This document shows, in pieces, positions 51,770 through 59,081 of a DNA stretch of 64,000 nt. Made by a program: the position numbers and the translations under genes. The notes under the pieces were generated by a model that ran no database searches, had not been told where the DNA came from, and worked only from the letters and a program-made list of their open reading frames with translations. Positions within the stretch are counted from its first letter, which is position 1. Each line of letters starts with the position of its first letter. This DNA is from CAZRGV01 sp964599655 (GTDB lineage: Bacteria > Planctomycetota > Planctomycetia > Isosphaerales > Isosphaeraceae). The DNA lies in assembly GCA_964599655.1 (NCBI GenBank), contig CAZRGV010000011.1:1-64000 (forward strand), given 5' to 3'.

Positions 51770-52630
51770 GTGTGGTTTGTCTTCATCCGCGATCACCAGG
51801 CCGAGTTCCCCGTCGGGGTGCCCTGCGCGGTGCTAGGCGTTTCTCGCAGCGGCTACTACGCCTGGAGGGACCGGCTGCCGAGTCCGACGGCCCTGCGTCG
51901 CGAGCGACTCGTCGAGCAGATCCGTCAGGCCCACGCGGACGCTCGCTCCGTCTACGGCTCGCCGCGGGTCCACCGCAGGCTGGAGGACCAGGGGGGCGTC
52001 TGCTGCGAGAACACCGTAGCTAAGCGGATGCGCGAGCAAGGCATCCGCTCCAAGATCCGACGTCGGTTCGTCGTCCGGACCACGGACAGCCTCCATGATT
52101 GCCCGGTGGCCGACAACGTCCTGGCACGCGAGTTCTACCCCGACCAGCCCGACACGGCCTGGGCCGCCGATATCACCTACGTGCCCACCGCCGAGGGGCG
52201 GCTCTACCTGGCGGCGGTAATCGACCTGTGCAGCCGCAAGGTGGTCGGCTGGGCGACCGCCGACCACCTGCGAGCCGAGCTGCCCCTGGAGGCGCTGCGG
52301 ATGGCCTTGACCCATCGGAGGCCGGCTGGGCCACTGCTGCAGCACAGCGACTGCGGGGTGCAATATGCCAGCGACGTCTATCAGTCCCTTCTGGCTGAGC
52401 AGGGGATCGAGCCGAGCATGAGCCGCGTGGGGAACTGCTGGGACAACGCAGTGATGGAAGGCTTCTTCAGCAGCCTGAAGTGGGAGTTGGTTCACCATGA
52501 GAGCGACGCGAGCCACGCGGAGGCTCGCTGGTCGTTGTTCCAGTACATGGAGGTGTACTACAATCGGAGGCGCCGCCACTCGACGCTGGGCTATCGCAGC
52601 CCCGCCGAGTTCGAGGCTCGTCTCACCTAA
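51770..52630 (+). CDS. IS3-family transposase OrfB (DDE integrase domain)
   Basis: A 286-residue OrfB with an HTH_21-type N-terminus (CAVLGVSRSGYYAWRDR, VYGSPRVHRRL) and a retroviral-integrase-like core. The DDE residues sit in WAADITYVPTAEGRLYLAAV (Asp), LLQHSDCGVQYASD (Asp) and NAVMEGFFSSLKWELVHH (Glu). The frame is intact to the C-terminal YNRRRRHSTLGYRSPAEFE motif. It starts at GTG 51770, which normally continues from OrfA by frameshift. Because OrfA is damaged, a working OrfAB fusion is unlikely. Confidence 0.93.
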   Translation: MWFVFIRDHQAEFPVGVPCAVLGVSRSGYYAWRDRLPSPTALRRERLVEQIRQAHADARSVYGSPRVHRRLEDQGGVCCENTVAKRMREQGIRSKIRRRFVVRTTDSLHDCPVADNVLAREFYPDQPDTAWAADITYVPTAEGRLYLAAVIDLCSRKVVGWATADHLRAELPLEALRMALTHRRPAGPLLQHSDCGVQYASDVYQSLLAEQGIEPSMSRVGNCWDNAVMEGFFSSLKWELVHHESDASHAEARWSLFQYMEVYYNRRRRHSTLGYRSPAEFEARLT

Positions 52631-52814
52631 TCCCCAACCCGCGCCCATTTTCCGAGGGGAAGGTCACACCTCCGTGGGGCGTCTGATCCAAGGCCTCGAG
52701 GGCTGGTCTTCAAACAAATTATCTGAAATCTGGCGATCTTCCTTGACTTGCTGAACGTAAAACAAACAATAAGGTTTGTCGGGTTCCACAGCCGGCAACT
52801 CTCTTTGACAACTC

Positions 52815-53178
52815 GGGGGCGAACCAGGATCGACCGGATTACGAATGTGAGAGGCTGCGTGTCGAGGTTGGTCAGCAGGCCTCGTTAAAAGCCGACCAAA
52901 CCAATATCTGCCGAGAGGACTCCCTCTCTCCGTCTCGCTGCCTGATAAGCAGCCACGGCCCCGCGACGGGTTTTCTCCCGCGAGACCCGGCCGGGGACGC
53001 TAATGCGGGATCGCCCATCCTAACCGCCTGTTGCGGCATGGGTTAAATTAATGACAGGCTAAGCCGAAAGAGACCCTGCCGATCGGGGCTCTCAAGCCGA
53101 CAGCCAAATGAACGGCTACACACGTAGACGCCCTCATTGACGGATCTCGGGACGCGGGTGCAATTCCCGCCGCCTCCA
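52815..53178 (+). ncRNA. ssrA: tmRNA (ssrA), tag AERTPSLRLAA
   Basis: A 364-base one-piece tmRNA that rescues stalled ribosomes by trans-translation. The 5' end GGGGGCG (52815-52821) pairs with CGCCTCC (53171-53177) to form the acceptor stem with one G-U pair; A at 53178 is the discriminator, and CCA is not encoded. The 5' part GCGAACCAGGATCGACCGGA is the conserved tmRNA D-like region. The T arm GCGGG-TGCAATT-CCCGC ends the RNA. The tag frame begins GCC at 52910 and reads AERTPSLRLAA then TGA TAA (to 52948), with the expected Leu-Ala-Ala end that directs proteolysis. It converges with the integrase gene, whose end overlaps it. Confidence 0.92.
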
Positions 53179-54478
53179 CTTCGCCGCAAGCTGTTAGCTG
53201 GTGACAGTTTGTGTCAGACGACGACGCAAGCCCCGCCACGGCGGGGCTTTGCTCGTTTCCGGGCCCGCCGGCCGGATCGGCGCTCCCGCCATCCGGCGAC
53301 AGCTCCCGACTCAAGACGCCGCCCGGATTGCAGACATAGTGCAGACGATCAACGTCTGCACATGCGAAAGGGGACGGCAGGCCCGCCAGGGCTTCCGCCC
53401 TGTCCTCCATCCCGATGTGGGTGTATTTCGCGGTCTGCCGGATGTCGGCGTGCCGGGCCAGCTCCTTGGCCTCCATGATCGAGGCCCCCGACCGGACCAG
53501 CCCGGTGATGTGGCTGTGCCGACCGGCGGCGTGGAAGTCGGCGATGCCCTCCGGCGTCTCGTAGGGGATGCCGACCCGCTCCAGGTCCTTCTTCACCATC
53601 AGCCAGGTCTTCTTCCGCTCGATGCGCGGGAAGAGGAGGTCGTCCGGCCCGAGGTCTTGCACCCATTCACGCACCATGACGACGAGATCGGGGTGCATCG
53701 GCAGGACGTCCTTCCGGCGGTGCTTCGAGCAGGCGGCCTCGACCGTGACCGTCGGCTGGGGGTCGTCGAGCTTGAACGACCGGGGTGTGAGGCTGCCGAT
53801 CTCCTGCCGCCGCAGGCCGGTGAAGAAGCTCACCAGGTAGGCCCGCGCGCGGAGTTCCCCGTCGTAGCCCTGGACCTCCACGCCGCTCGACCGGGCCGAC
53901 TCGACCAGCCGGGACACTTCCTCCGCCGTGAGCGCCCGCCGCTTGTGCCGGACGTCCGTCTCGCTGTTGAGCCGCTCCATCCCGGCCAGCGGGTTCGACG
54001 GCAGCCGCTTGGTCGCCACCAGCCACTTGCCGAAGGCGTCGGCGGCCTGGAGGTAGTGGTTGTAGGTCCGGGCCCCCATGTCCTCCGCGTTCCGGGCGGC
54101 GTTCAGCCATTCCACCACCTTCTCGCCGTCCATCTCGGCGAGCGTGCGGAAGCCACAGCCCGCGATCACCCGCCGGACGCGGGTCATGGTGAGCTTGCGG
54201 TGCTTCGCGGTGTTGTTGGCGAGCGAACGGTCGAAGGCGCCGAGATGCCCGTCGATGGGGGCCTGCTTGATGGCCAGGAGCCGCTCCTGCGCGGGGTCGA
54301 TCATCCCCCGCTTGCGGAGCATCACCTCGTTCTCGAGCTTGGCCGCGAGCTGCTCGGTCAGGGCCTTGTCGGTGAAGCCCTTCGCGGTGACCCGCTTCCC
54401 CTCATGGTCGAAATACTGGATGTAGTACGGGCGGTTCTTCTTCCCCTTGTCGCGGCTCAGCTTGAAGATCGAGGCCAT
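53048..54478 (-). CDS. Tyrosine recombinase (site-specific integrase)
   Basis: A 476-residue phage/ICE integrase. An N-terminal Arm/SAM-like region (RPYYIQYFDHEGKRVTAKGF; NHYLQAADAFGKWLVATKRL) precedes the catalytic domain: FFTGLRRQEIGSLT (Arg I), CSKHRRKDVLPMHP (Lys/beta), FHAAGRHSHITGLVRSGA (the HxxR box, with the one-residue-longer HAAGRH spacing), ARHADIRQTAKYTHIG (His and nucleophile Tyr). The ATG at 54478 has GGAG upstream. The last ~40 residues are encoded antisense over the tmRNA 3' end, so they belong to the chromosome and would change on excision. The gene is nearest to attL, as in many elements inserted at ssrA. Confidence 0.93.
   Translation of the reverse strand: MASIFKLSRDKGKKNRPYYIQYFDHEGKRVTAKGFTDKALTEQLAAKLENEVMLRKRGMIDPAQERLLAIKQAPIDGHLGAFDRSLANNTAKHRKLTMTRVRRVIAGCGFRTLAEMDGEKVVEWLNAARNAEDMGARTYNHYLQAADAFGKWLVATKRLPSNPLAGMERLNSETDVRHKRRALTAEEVSRLVESARSSGVEVQGYDGELRARAYLVSFFTGLRRQEIGSLTPRSFKLDDPQPTVTVEAACSKHRRKDVLPMHPDLVVMVREWVQDLGPDDLLFPRIERKKTWLMVKKDLERVGIPYETPEGIADFHAAGRHSHITGLVRSGASIMEAKELARHADIRQTAKYTHIGMEDRAEALAGLPSPFACADVDRLHYVCNPGGVLSRELSPDGGSADPAGGPGNEQSPAVAGLASSSDTNCHQLTACGEVEAAGIAPASRDPSMRASTCVAVHLAVGLRAPIGRVSFGLACH
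53153..53181. other. Probable left attachment site (attL) of the integrated element
   Basis: The T arm and acceptor 3' strand of ssrA (GACGCGGGTGCAATTCCCGC then CGCCTCCACT) lie beside a tyrosine integrase. Integrases that use tmRNA genes cross over in this 3' segment and leave a duplicate at the other end. The matching attR was not found in the window, so the exact core is inferred. Confidence 0.55.
53228..53250 (+). terminator. Intrinsic terminator downstream of ssrA
   Basis: AAGCCCCGCC (53228-53237) and GGCGGGGCTT (53240-53249) form a 10-bp stem with a two-base gap (AC), followed by TTGCTCGTTT, 49 bases after the tmRNA. It lies inside the integrase C-terminal coding region on the opposite strand. 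Confidence 0.7.
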
Positions 54479-54552
54479 CGGGCCGGCTCCAAAGAAACGG
54501 GGACGGGCGACCGTACCTGATTATAGGTTCAGTATCACGGGGGCGCCAGGGG

Positions 54553-54753
54553 TCATTCCTGCGGGCACCCGCGTTCGATCCAATCCCGGACCTCGGCCGC
54601 CCGCCATCTCGTATTCCGGCCGATCCGCACGGGCTCCGGCAGCTTCCCGGCGCTGAGCAGCCGCCACAGCGTCCGCTCCGACACGCCGAGCATCGTCGCC
54701 ACCTCGTCGGCGGGGATCAGGACGGCCGTCCTCTCTCGCGTCTCCATCGGCAA
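54553..54753 (-). CDS. AlpA/excisionase-type helix-turn-helix protein
   Basis: A 66-residue MerR-like winged HTH (helix-turn-helix 17 type): VLIPADEVATMLGVSERTLW, RLLSAGKLPEPVRIGRNTRW, AAEVRDWIE. Such proteins next to a tyrosine integrase commonly act as excisionase or transcriptional activator (AlpA). It lies 74 bases upstream of the integrase in the same direction. Start ATG 54753 or 54747. Confidence 0.85.
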   Translation of the reverse strand: MPMETRERTAVLIPADEVATMLGVSERTLWRLLSAGKLPEPVRIGRNTRWRAAEVRDWIERGCPQE

Positions 54754-54793
54754 ACCTCCTCTTCATGGGTCGTCTCGCCACGTTGCACCCGGT

Positions 54794-55186
54794 TCAGCCC
54801 TCGCGATCGAGGCCGCGGCCGGGTTTCGGAGTCCGCTGGGCCGATCTGGGCTCGCGGCGGTCGGCCCGGCCATGCAGCCGCGACTCGGCACGTTGCAACG
54901 TCGACAACCCCGCCCCGGACAGCAGGGCGTCGACATGCCCGGACAGCTCCCGGATCTCGAGTTCCAGGAGCCGGTTCGCCGCCTTCTGCGTCTCGCCGAC
55001 CTCCCGGCCCGCGGGCGCGTCGCGCAGCTCCATCCGCTTCGAGGCGAGGAGCATGGTGACGTCGCAGAGCGGGTAGTCCTTGAGCCCCTCGCGGCCGTAT
55101 CGGCGGTAGACGGCGTCGATCGCGCGGAGCCGGATCTCCAGGGCGCTCGCCTGGGGCTCCGGTCCGGGGCGTAGGCCGTCGGCCAT
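54794..55186 (-). CDS. Element-encoded protein of unknown function (130 residues)
   Basis: A 130-residue protein: LEIRLRAIDAVYRRYGREGL near residue 16, YPLCDVTMLLASKRMELRDA and LLELEIRELSGHVDALLSGA give a helical, charged look; a basic tail follows. GAGAGGAGG lies six bases before the ATG at 55186. No family recognised. Other frames across this stretch are rejected because this one has the ribosome binding site and a natural composition. Confidence 0.65.
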   Translation of the reverse strand: MADGLRPGPEPQASALEIRLRAIDAVYRRYGREGLKDYPLCDVTMLLASKRMELRDAPAGREVGETQKAANRLLELEIRELSGHVDALLSGAGLSTLQRAESRLHGRADRREPRSAQRTPKPGRGLDREG

Positions 55187-55231
55187 GGACGCCTCCTCTC
55201 GTGCGGTTGTCCTCGCGGGACCCTGCCGTGC

Positions 55232-55572
55232 TCACCGGTCCCGTCCTTCCTCCGGTGCCTTTGGCCGCGCGGCCAGGCGGGCGGCGGTCTTCTCNNNNNN
55301 NNNNGGATGCTGTCGGACGGAGTTTGCTCGCGCCAGCCGCGCACCAAGTCGTCGACAATCTGATCGAGTTCCTCGTCGCTGACCCGCGGCGGTTCGGGGG
55401 GCGGGGGGCCGAGGGCCTCCGCCCGGAACCGGTAGGCCTCGGCCATCCTCGCCTGATACGTGGCGGCGTCCGCCTCGCCGTAGTCGCGGACGCGGGCCGC
55501 GTGCTCGTCGGCCTCCCACTCGGCGGCCCAGGCCCTGATCTCCTCGGCGGACCAGAACAACTTGTCCGGCAT
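55232..55572 (-). CDS. Element-encoded protein of unknown function (contains assembly gap)
   Basis: Starts MPDKLFWSAEEIRAWAAEWE at 55572 with GGAGC upstream, continues as an acidic helical protein (DEHAARVRDYGEADAATYQA, SDEELDQIVDDLVRGW) and meets ten N bases. Beyond the gap one frame reads EKTAARLAARPKAPEEGRDR to a TGA at 55232. The gap length is arbitrary, so continuity is inferred. No family recognised. Confidence 0.6.
55295..55304. other. Assembly gap (10 N)
   Basis: Ten N bases within the small element gene at 55232-55572. Confidence 0.98.
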
Positions 55573-55573
55573 G

Positions 55574-55756
55574 TCAGAGCTCCTGCGCTGACGCGGGCTT
55601 GTCGAGTTCCTCCCGGCACACGCGGTAGAATTCCCGCAAGGCCTCGCCGCGCTCCTCCTCCCGCAGCACCGCCTGGATGATGAAGACGCATCGCCGGGCG
55701 ATGCGGATGCTGAGCTGATGCACCGCCGGGTCGGCGGACTGCGATTCGATGAACAT
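55574..55756 (-). CDS. Small element protein, 60 residues (longer start possible)
   Basis: Reads MFIESQSADPAVHQLSIRIA and RRCVFIIQAVLREEERGEAL, then EFYRVCREELD, to the TGA that precedes the next start by one base (TGACATG). GAGGA lies ahead of the ATG at 55756. Alternatively translation begins at ATG 55903, which overlaps the previous gene's stop (ATGA), giving 109 residues. No family recognised. Confidence 0.6.
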   Translation of the reverse strand: MFIESQSADPAVHQLSIRIARRCVFIIQAVLREEERGEALREFYRVCREELDKPASAQEL

Positions 55757-55899
55757 GGTGGTGTCCTCGGTGAGGGGCGGTCCGGGGCGGCCCGCCCGGG
55801 GAAACTTGCAAGGGGCGAGGTGGCGGAGGCGATGGAGGAACGCCATTGCGGCGGCAACCACCGCCCCTGCTGCGCCCGGCGGGTTCAGGGTGATAGGCT

Positions 55900-56775
55900 T
55901 CATGAGCGCCGCCCCCTGGCCAGGTGCCCGACGATCGCCCCGCCCAGGAACATTCCGGCCTGCGGGTTCCGGATCGCGAGGAACGCGGCCGCCGCCGGGA
56001 TCAGGATGGTCAGGGCCGTCGCCGCGCGGAGCAGCCAGGCGAAGCCGCCGGCCGTCTCCTGGACGACAGGGCGGACGGCGTTCTCCGCCACGGTATCGGC
56101 CAGCCGGTTCGTGCCCTCGATGAACGCCTCGGGGCGGGCGAGGAAGGCGGTGAGGGTGGTCCCGACCGCCAGGGCCCCCTTGTTCCGCCAGATGAAATCC
56201 ATGGCCGGGTCGCCGAAGCGGGCGATCACGCCCATGAGCTCGGGCGTGCGGCCCATTGCGGCCATCTCCCCGCCTTCGGCCATCATGGCGAGCCGCCGCC
56301 CCCCCTGGGGGCCGACCGCGCGGAACGCCTCGACGGCCGGGCCGCCGAACCGCTCGATGACGGGCTCGGCCAGGCCCTTGTGCTTGACGAGGGCTTCGGC
56401 CGCATCGTCGCCGTACCGGGAGAGCAGCTTCATTCCCCCGGGGCGGCGGAGGACCCAGACGGCCGCGTCCTCGCCATGCCTCGACAGCAGCCGCAGCGCC
56501 GCGGGGGCCTGCTCCCCGGCCTCGTCGGCCAGGGAGAGCGCCTTCGGGCCGACCTTCCGGACGGCCGTGATCAGGTCGTCGCCGTGACGTGCGGCCCCGG
56601 CCGCGATGCGCTCGGCGAGCGTTTCCGTACCCTCTCGCACCGCCGTCCGGCCGAACTTCTTCATGACGTATTCCGCCGCCTCGCGGGCGGCCTTGGTCCG
56701 AAAATCGGCCTGCGCGGTCGAGCAGGAGCCGACAAGCACGATCGCCACGAAGGTCATCAGGTAACCAAGTCTCAT
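55900..56775 (-). CDS. Exported/membrane protein with 'R-x-GDDA' repeats
   Basis: A 291-residue protein with an N-terminal signal/lipoprotein-like sequence (MTFVAIVLVGSCSTAQADF). The central part is built of degenerate ~20-residue units with an RxGDDA or RFGD core: AARHGDDLITAVRKVG, LSRHGEDAAVWVLRR, LSRYGDDAAEALVKHKG, IERFGGPAVEAFRAVG, IARFGDPAMDFIW. A C-terminal hydrophobic helix (AWLLRAATALTILIPAAAAFLAI) ends the protein. It is translationally coupled to the next gene upstream (ATGA at 56772-56775). No family assigned; possibly part of a conjugation or envelope complex. Confidence 0.72.
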   Translation of the reverse strand: MRLGYLMTFVAIVLVGSCSTAQADFRTKAAREAAEYVMKKFGRTAVREGTETLAERIAAGAARHGDDLITAVRKVGPKALSLADEAGEQAPAALRLLSRHGEDAAVWVLRRPGGMKLLSRYGDDAAEALVKHKGLAEPVIERFGGPAVEAFRAVGPQGGRRLAMMAEGGEMAAMGRTPELMGVIARFGDPAMDFIWRNKGALAVGTTLTAFLARPEAFIEGTNRLADTVAENAVRPVVQETAGGFAWLLRAATALTILIPAAAAFLAIRNPQAGMFLGGAIVGHLARGRRS

Positions 56776-57953
56776 TGCGCACCTCCATCGAGGATCAGGC
56801 GTTTCAGGGCCGCTTCGCGCAGTCGGGAACGGGCCTCGTGCAGCCGGTTGAGCTGGTTCCGCATGCCGAGGCTGCCAGGGTCTTCATGGGCCGCCTTGGC
56901 GATCAACCAGCGGTCCCGTTCCGCGAAATACATCGCGGCGATCTCGTGCTGCCGCGCCCATTCCTCGGCGGTGGGCTCGGGGCCCCCGCGAGGCGGAACC
57001 AGGTCTCGATAAATCCCTTTCGAGAGAGGATGGGGCGACGGGTAGTCGGGAAAGTCACTCGCTGGCGGGCCGTCGAGGATGGTCGATTCGAGTCGATCGA
57101 GCGTCGCCGCCACCTTGGCGGCGATCTCCCCCTCCGGGTCATACCCCGCCTGCCTGATGGCCCAGTCGAGCGCCATGTCCACCAGGATGCCGACGACGAG
57201 GCCGACGCCGAAGGTAACGGCCCCGGAATAGGCTCCCGTCCCCAGGATGCCCCCGGAGATGCCCAACCGGACGGCGATGGCCGTTGCGATCTCCGTGACG
57301 ATCTGCGCGGCGATTTCCGAGCCTACGAAGGCCACCATCTCCTTGGTGATTGTGTAGCCGAGATCCCGGGAAACGATCGGCATGACCTGATCGAGCATGG
57401 CCTCGTATTGCTGGCGGAACACCACGTCGTCGTGCAGGGAGGGCAGGCGATCCGGCGAGGCCATTTCGCCGTCGCTCAGATCGGCGCGGATATCGACGAG
57501 GAGCTGGTTCTCGCGGCCCTGGAGCTTGCTGACGCAGCTCGAAACCGCCGATTCCACGACCGCCCGGAGCTCGTCGGGACCGAAGATGTTCCGAACGAAG
57601 GACTCTTCGAGGAATCTGTTGTGGCTGCCGGCGTCGTAATAATCCTTGACGTAGGCCCACTTCCCGCCGAGCGAGAGCACGTCCGAGGCGAAGCCGCGAG
57701 CCCCCTGGCGCCGTTCGGCGAAGAACGCCCTGACCTGCTCCACGGACTGCCTGACGTCATCCTTGGACTGCTCCTCGACTTGACTGAGGCGGGGCTTCAC
57801 CTGCTGCTCCCAGGCCGCGAGCCGCACCGGGTCGTAGCGGGGGTAGAAGGCGTATCCGGTCACCGCGAGGGCCAGGCCCGCCAGCACGCCGAGCCCGAGG
57901 CGTGCCCGGCGGCCCCGGCCGGGGATAGGTCGCGTCTCGATCGCCGTCGTCAT
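56772..57953 (-). CDS. Membrane protein with central Gly-rich hydrophobic segment
   Basis: A 393-residue protein. One N-terminal membrane helix (ARLGLGVLAGLALAVTGYAF), then a soluble helical part (VKPRLSQVEEQSKDDVRQSV; KDYYDAGSHNRFLEESFVRN), then a long hydrophobic, glycine-rich segment (EIAAQIVTEIATAIAVRLGI and TGAYSGAVTFGVGLVVGILV), then a charged C-terminus. The ATG 57953 has GGAG upstream; the stop overlaps the next start (ATGA), so both proteins are made together. No family recognised. The layout suggests an envelope-spanning or pore-like component. Confidence 0.72.
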   Translation of the reverse strand: MTTAIETRPIPGRGRRARLGLGVLAGLALAVTGYAFYPRYDPVRLAAWEQQVKPRLSQVEEQSKDDVRQSVEQVRAFFAERRQGARGFASDVLSLGGKWAYVKDYYDAGSHNRFLEESFVRNIFGPDELRAVVESAVSSCVSKLQGRENQLLVDIRADLSDGEMASPDRLPSLHDDVVFRQQYEAMLDQVMPIVSRDLGYTITKEMVAFVGSEIAAQIVTEIATAIAVRLGISGGILGTGAYSGAVTFGVGLVVGILVDMALDWAIRQAGYDPEGEIAAKVAATLDRLESTILDGPPASDFPDYPSPHPLSKGIYRDLVPPRGGPEPTAEEWARQHEIAAMYFAERDRWLIAKAAHEDPGSLGMRNQLNRLHEARSRLREAALKRLILDGGAQ

Positions 57954-58088
57954 CGCTTCGTCTCCTTGTGATGGGAAAGGGAGGAGAGGGGCATCCATGC
58001 CCCGGGGCGCGCATCCTCGACGCAGCCCCGCGCGGATGCGATCCCGCGGGGGCGAGGTTAGTCAGACGCACGGGGAAGGCGGGGAGGG

Positions 58089-58391
58089 CTAGCCGCGCTC
58101 CATCCCTTTGCCTTTATCTCCGCGGTCGGAGCGGGCCTCGGCCTGGCGGGAGCGGCTCTCCAGGACCGAGCCGCGATCCTTCGCCTTCTCGTCCTCCAGG
58201 TCGCGGGCGTCGCCCCGACGGTCCTGGGCGACCTCCCCCGGCGTCTTCGTGCCGTAGACCCCGTATTCGGGCGGCTGCGAGACATTCGACTCGGGGTACA
58301 CGGCCGACCGCAGCTCGCGGAGGCCCTGGCGCCACATCGCCGAGGCGTGCTCGGCGCCGATCTTGGGCTTGGTCTCTTGCTGACGCGACAT
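58089..58391 (-). CDS. Small charged protein of unknown function
   Basis: A 100-residue, very hydrophilic protein: MSRQQETKPKIGAEHASAMW near the start, then a highly charged C-terminal half (DLEDEKAKDRGSVLESRSRQ). It may be intrinsically disordered. A strong GGAGGTG site precedes ATG 58391. It is the next gene after the membrane protein at 58406. Confidence 0.6.
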   Translation of the reverse strand: MSRQQETKPKIGAEHASAMWRQGLRELRSAVYPESNVSQPPEYGVYGTKTPGEVAQDRRGDARDLEDEKAKDRGSVLESRSRQAEARSDRGDKGKGMERG

Positions 58392-58405
58392 CGATCACCT
58401 CCGTT

Positions 58406-58990
58406 TCAAGGCTGGTCGTCACGCATGGCGCGGAACTGCTCCGCGCGCTCCTGGTTCTCGATCAACAGGTCGTTCAGGTCGAGCAATTGCTGGCGGTCGA
58501 CGGCCCCCGAGGCCAGCACCGAGACGAACAGGCCGCCGGCCGCGAGCATGAGGTACACGCCGAGCGGCTCCGAGACGAGGCAGAGCACGCCGCCCAGCAG
58601 GAAGACCACGGCGGGCTCGACATACTGCTTCACGTGCAACTCGCTACGCCCCGGGACCTGCCGCATCAGCCGGGGCACGCCCGTGTACCGGGAATGGCCC
58701 CGCGGCAGCTCGCCGCGCCGGAGGATGCCCTCGACGCGGTTGCGCAGGCACATCGCCACGTAGAGCAGCAGGAAGACGAACAGCGGCCGGAGGTCCCGGC
58801 CCTCCCACAGGGCCGCGTAGAGGGGCACCAGCACCAGGACGGCCACGGCCTGGACGTCGGCATAGCGTTCGCCCATCCGGGTGTGGAGGAAGACCTCGAC
58901 CGAGAAGGCGAGCGTCCGGGGGATGAAGAGGAGCTCCGCGAATGTCAGGCGACCGCTCCCTTGCGGGCTTTGCGACGATTGACCGTACAT
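58406..58990 (-). CDS. Multi-helix membrane protein next to the coupling ATPase
   Basis: A 194-residue protein with about four hydrophobic helices in two pairs: YADVQAVAVLVLVPLYAALW, LRPLFVFLLLYVAMCL, then VKQYVEPAVVFLLGGVLCLV and LGVYLMLAAGGLFVSVLAS. A basic loop RRGELPRGHSRYTG connects the pairs. The start has GGAGGTG eight bases upstream. It follows the coupling ATPase by 91 bases in the same direction; as that ATPase lacks a membrane anchor, this protein may supply it (inference). Confidence 0.75.
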   Translation of the reverse strand: MYGQSSQSPQGSGRLTFAELLFIPRTLAFSVEVFLHTRMGERYADVQAVAVLVLVPLYAALWEGRDLRPLFVFLLLYVAMCLRNRVEGILRRGELPRGHSRYTGVPRLMRQVPGRSELHVKQYVEPAVVFLLGGVLCLVSEPLGVYLMLAAGGLFVSVLASGAVDRQQLLDLNDLLIENQERAEQFRAMRDDQP

Positions 58991-59081
58991 GATGACACCT
59001 CCGATCTGATTGGCTCGGCGTGCGCGCGGCCTCCCCGCGGAGTCGTCGCGCCCGGGGCCGTTGATGAGGAGAAGAGGGTGT

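Larger units (their letters stand above)
51429..52666 (+). mobile_element. IS3-family insertion sequence
   Basis: A 1238-base element with 26-bp imperfect inverted repeats: left TGACCTTCCCCACGGATAGT... (51429-51454) and right (52641-52666), read inward, TGACCTTCCCCTCGGAAAAT.... The ends begin with TG and end with CA, as is usual in the IS3 family. It carries orfA (broken) and orfB (intact). I see no 3- or 4-base direct repeat flanking it, which suggests later rearrangement or decay at the ends. Confidence 0.85.

Noticed and set aside
54717..55857. Two long leftward frames of 364 codons in the element
   Set aside because: They cross several shorter frames with ribosome binding sites and have Pro/Arg/Ser-rich translations; only the MPDKLFW segment of one is coding-like and is annotated separately.
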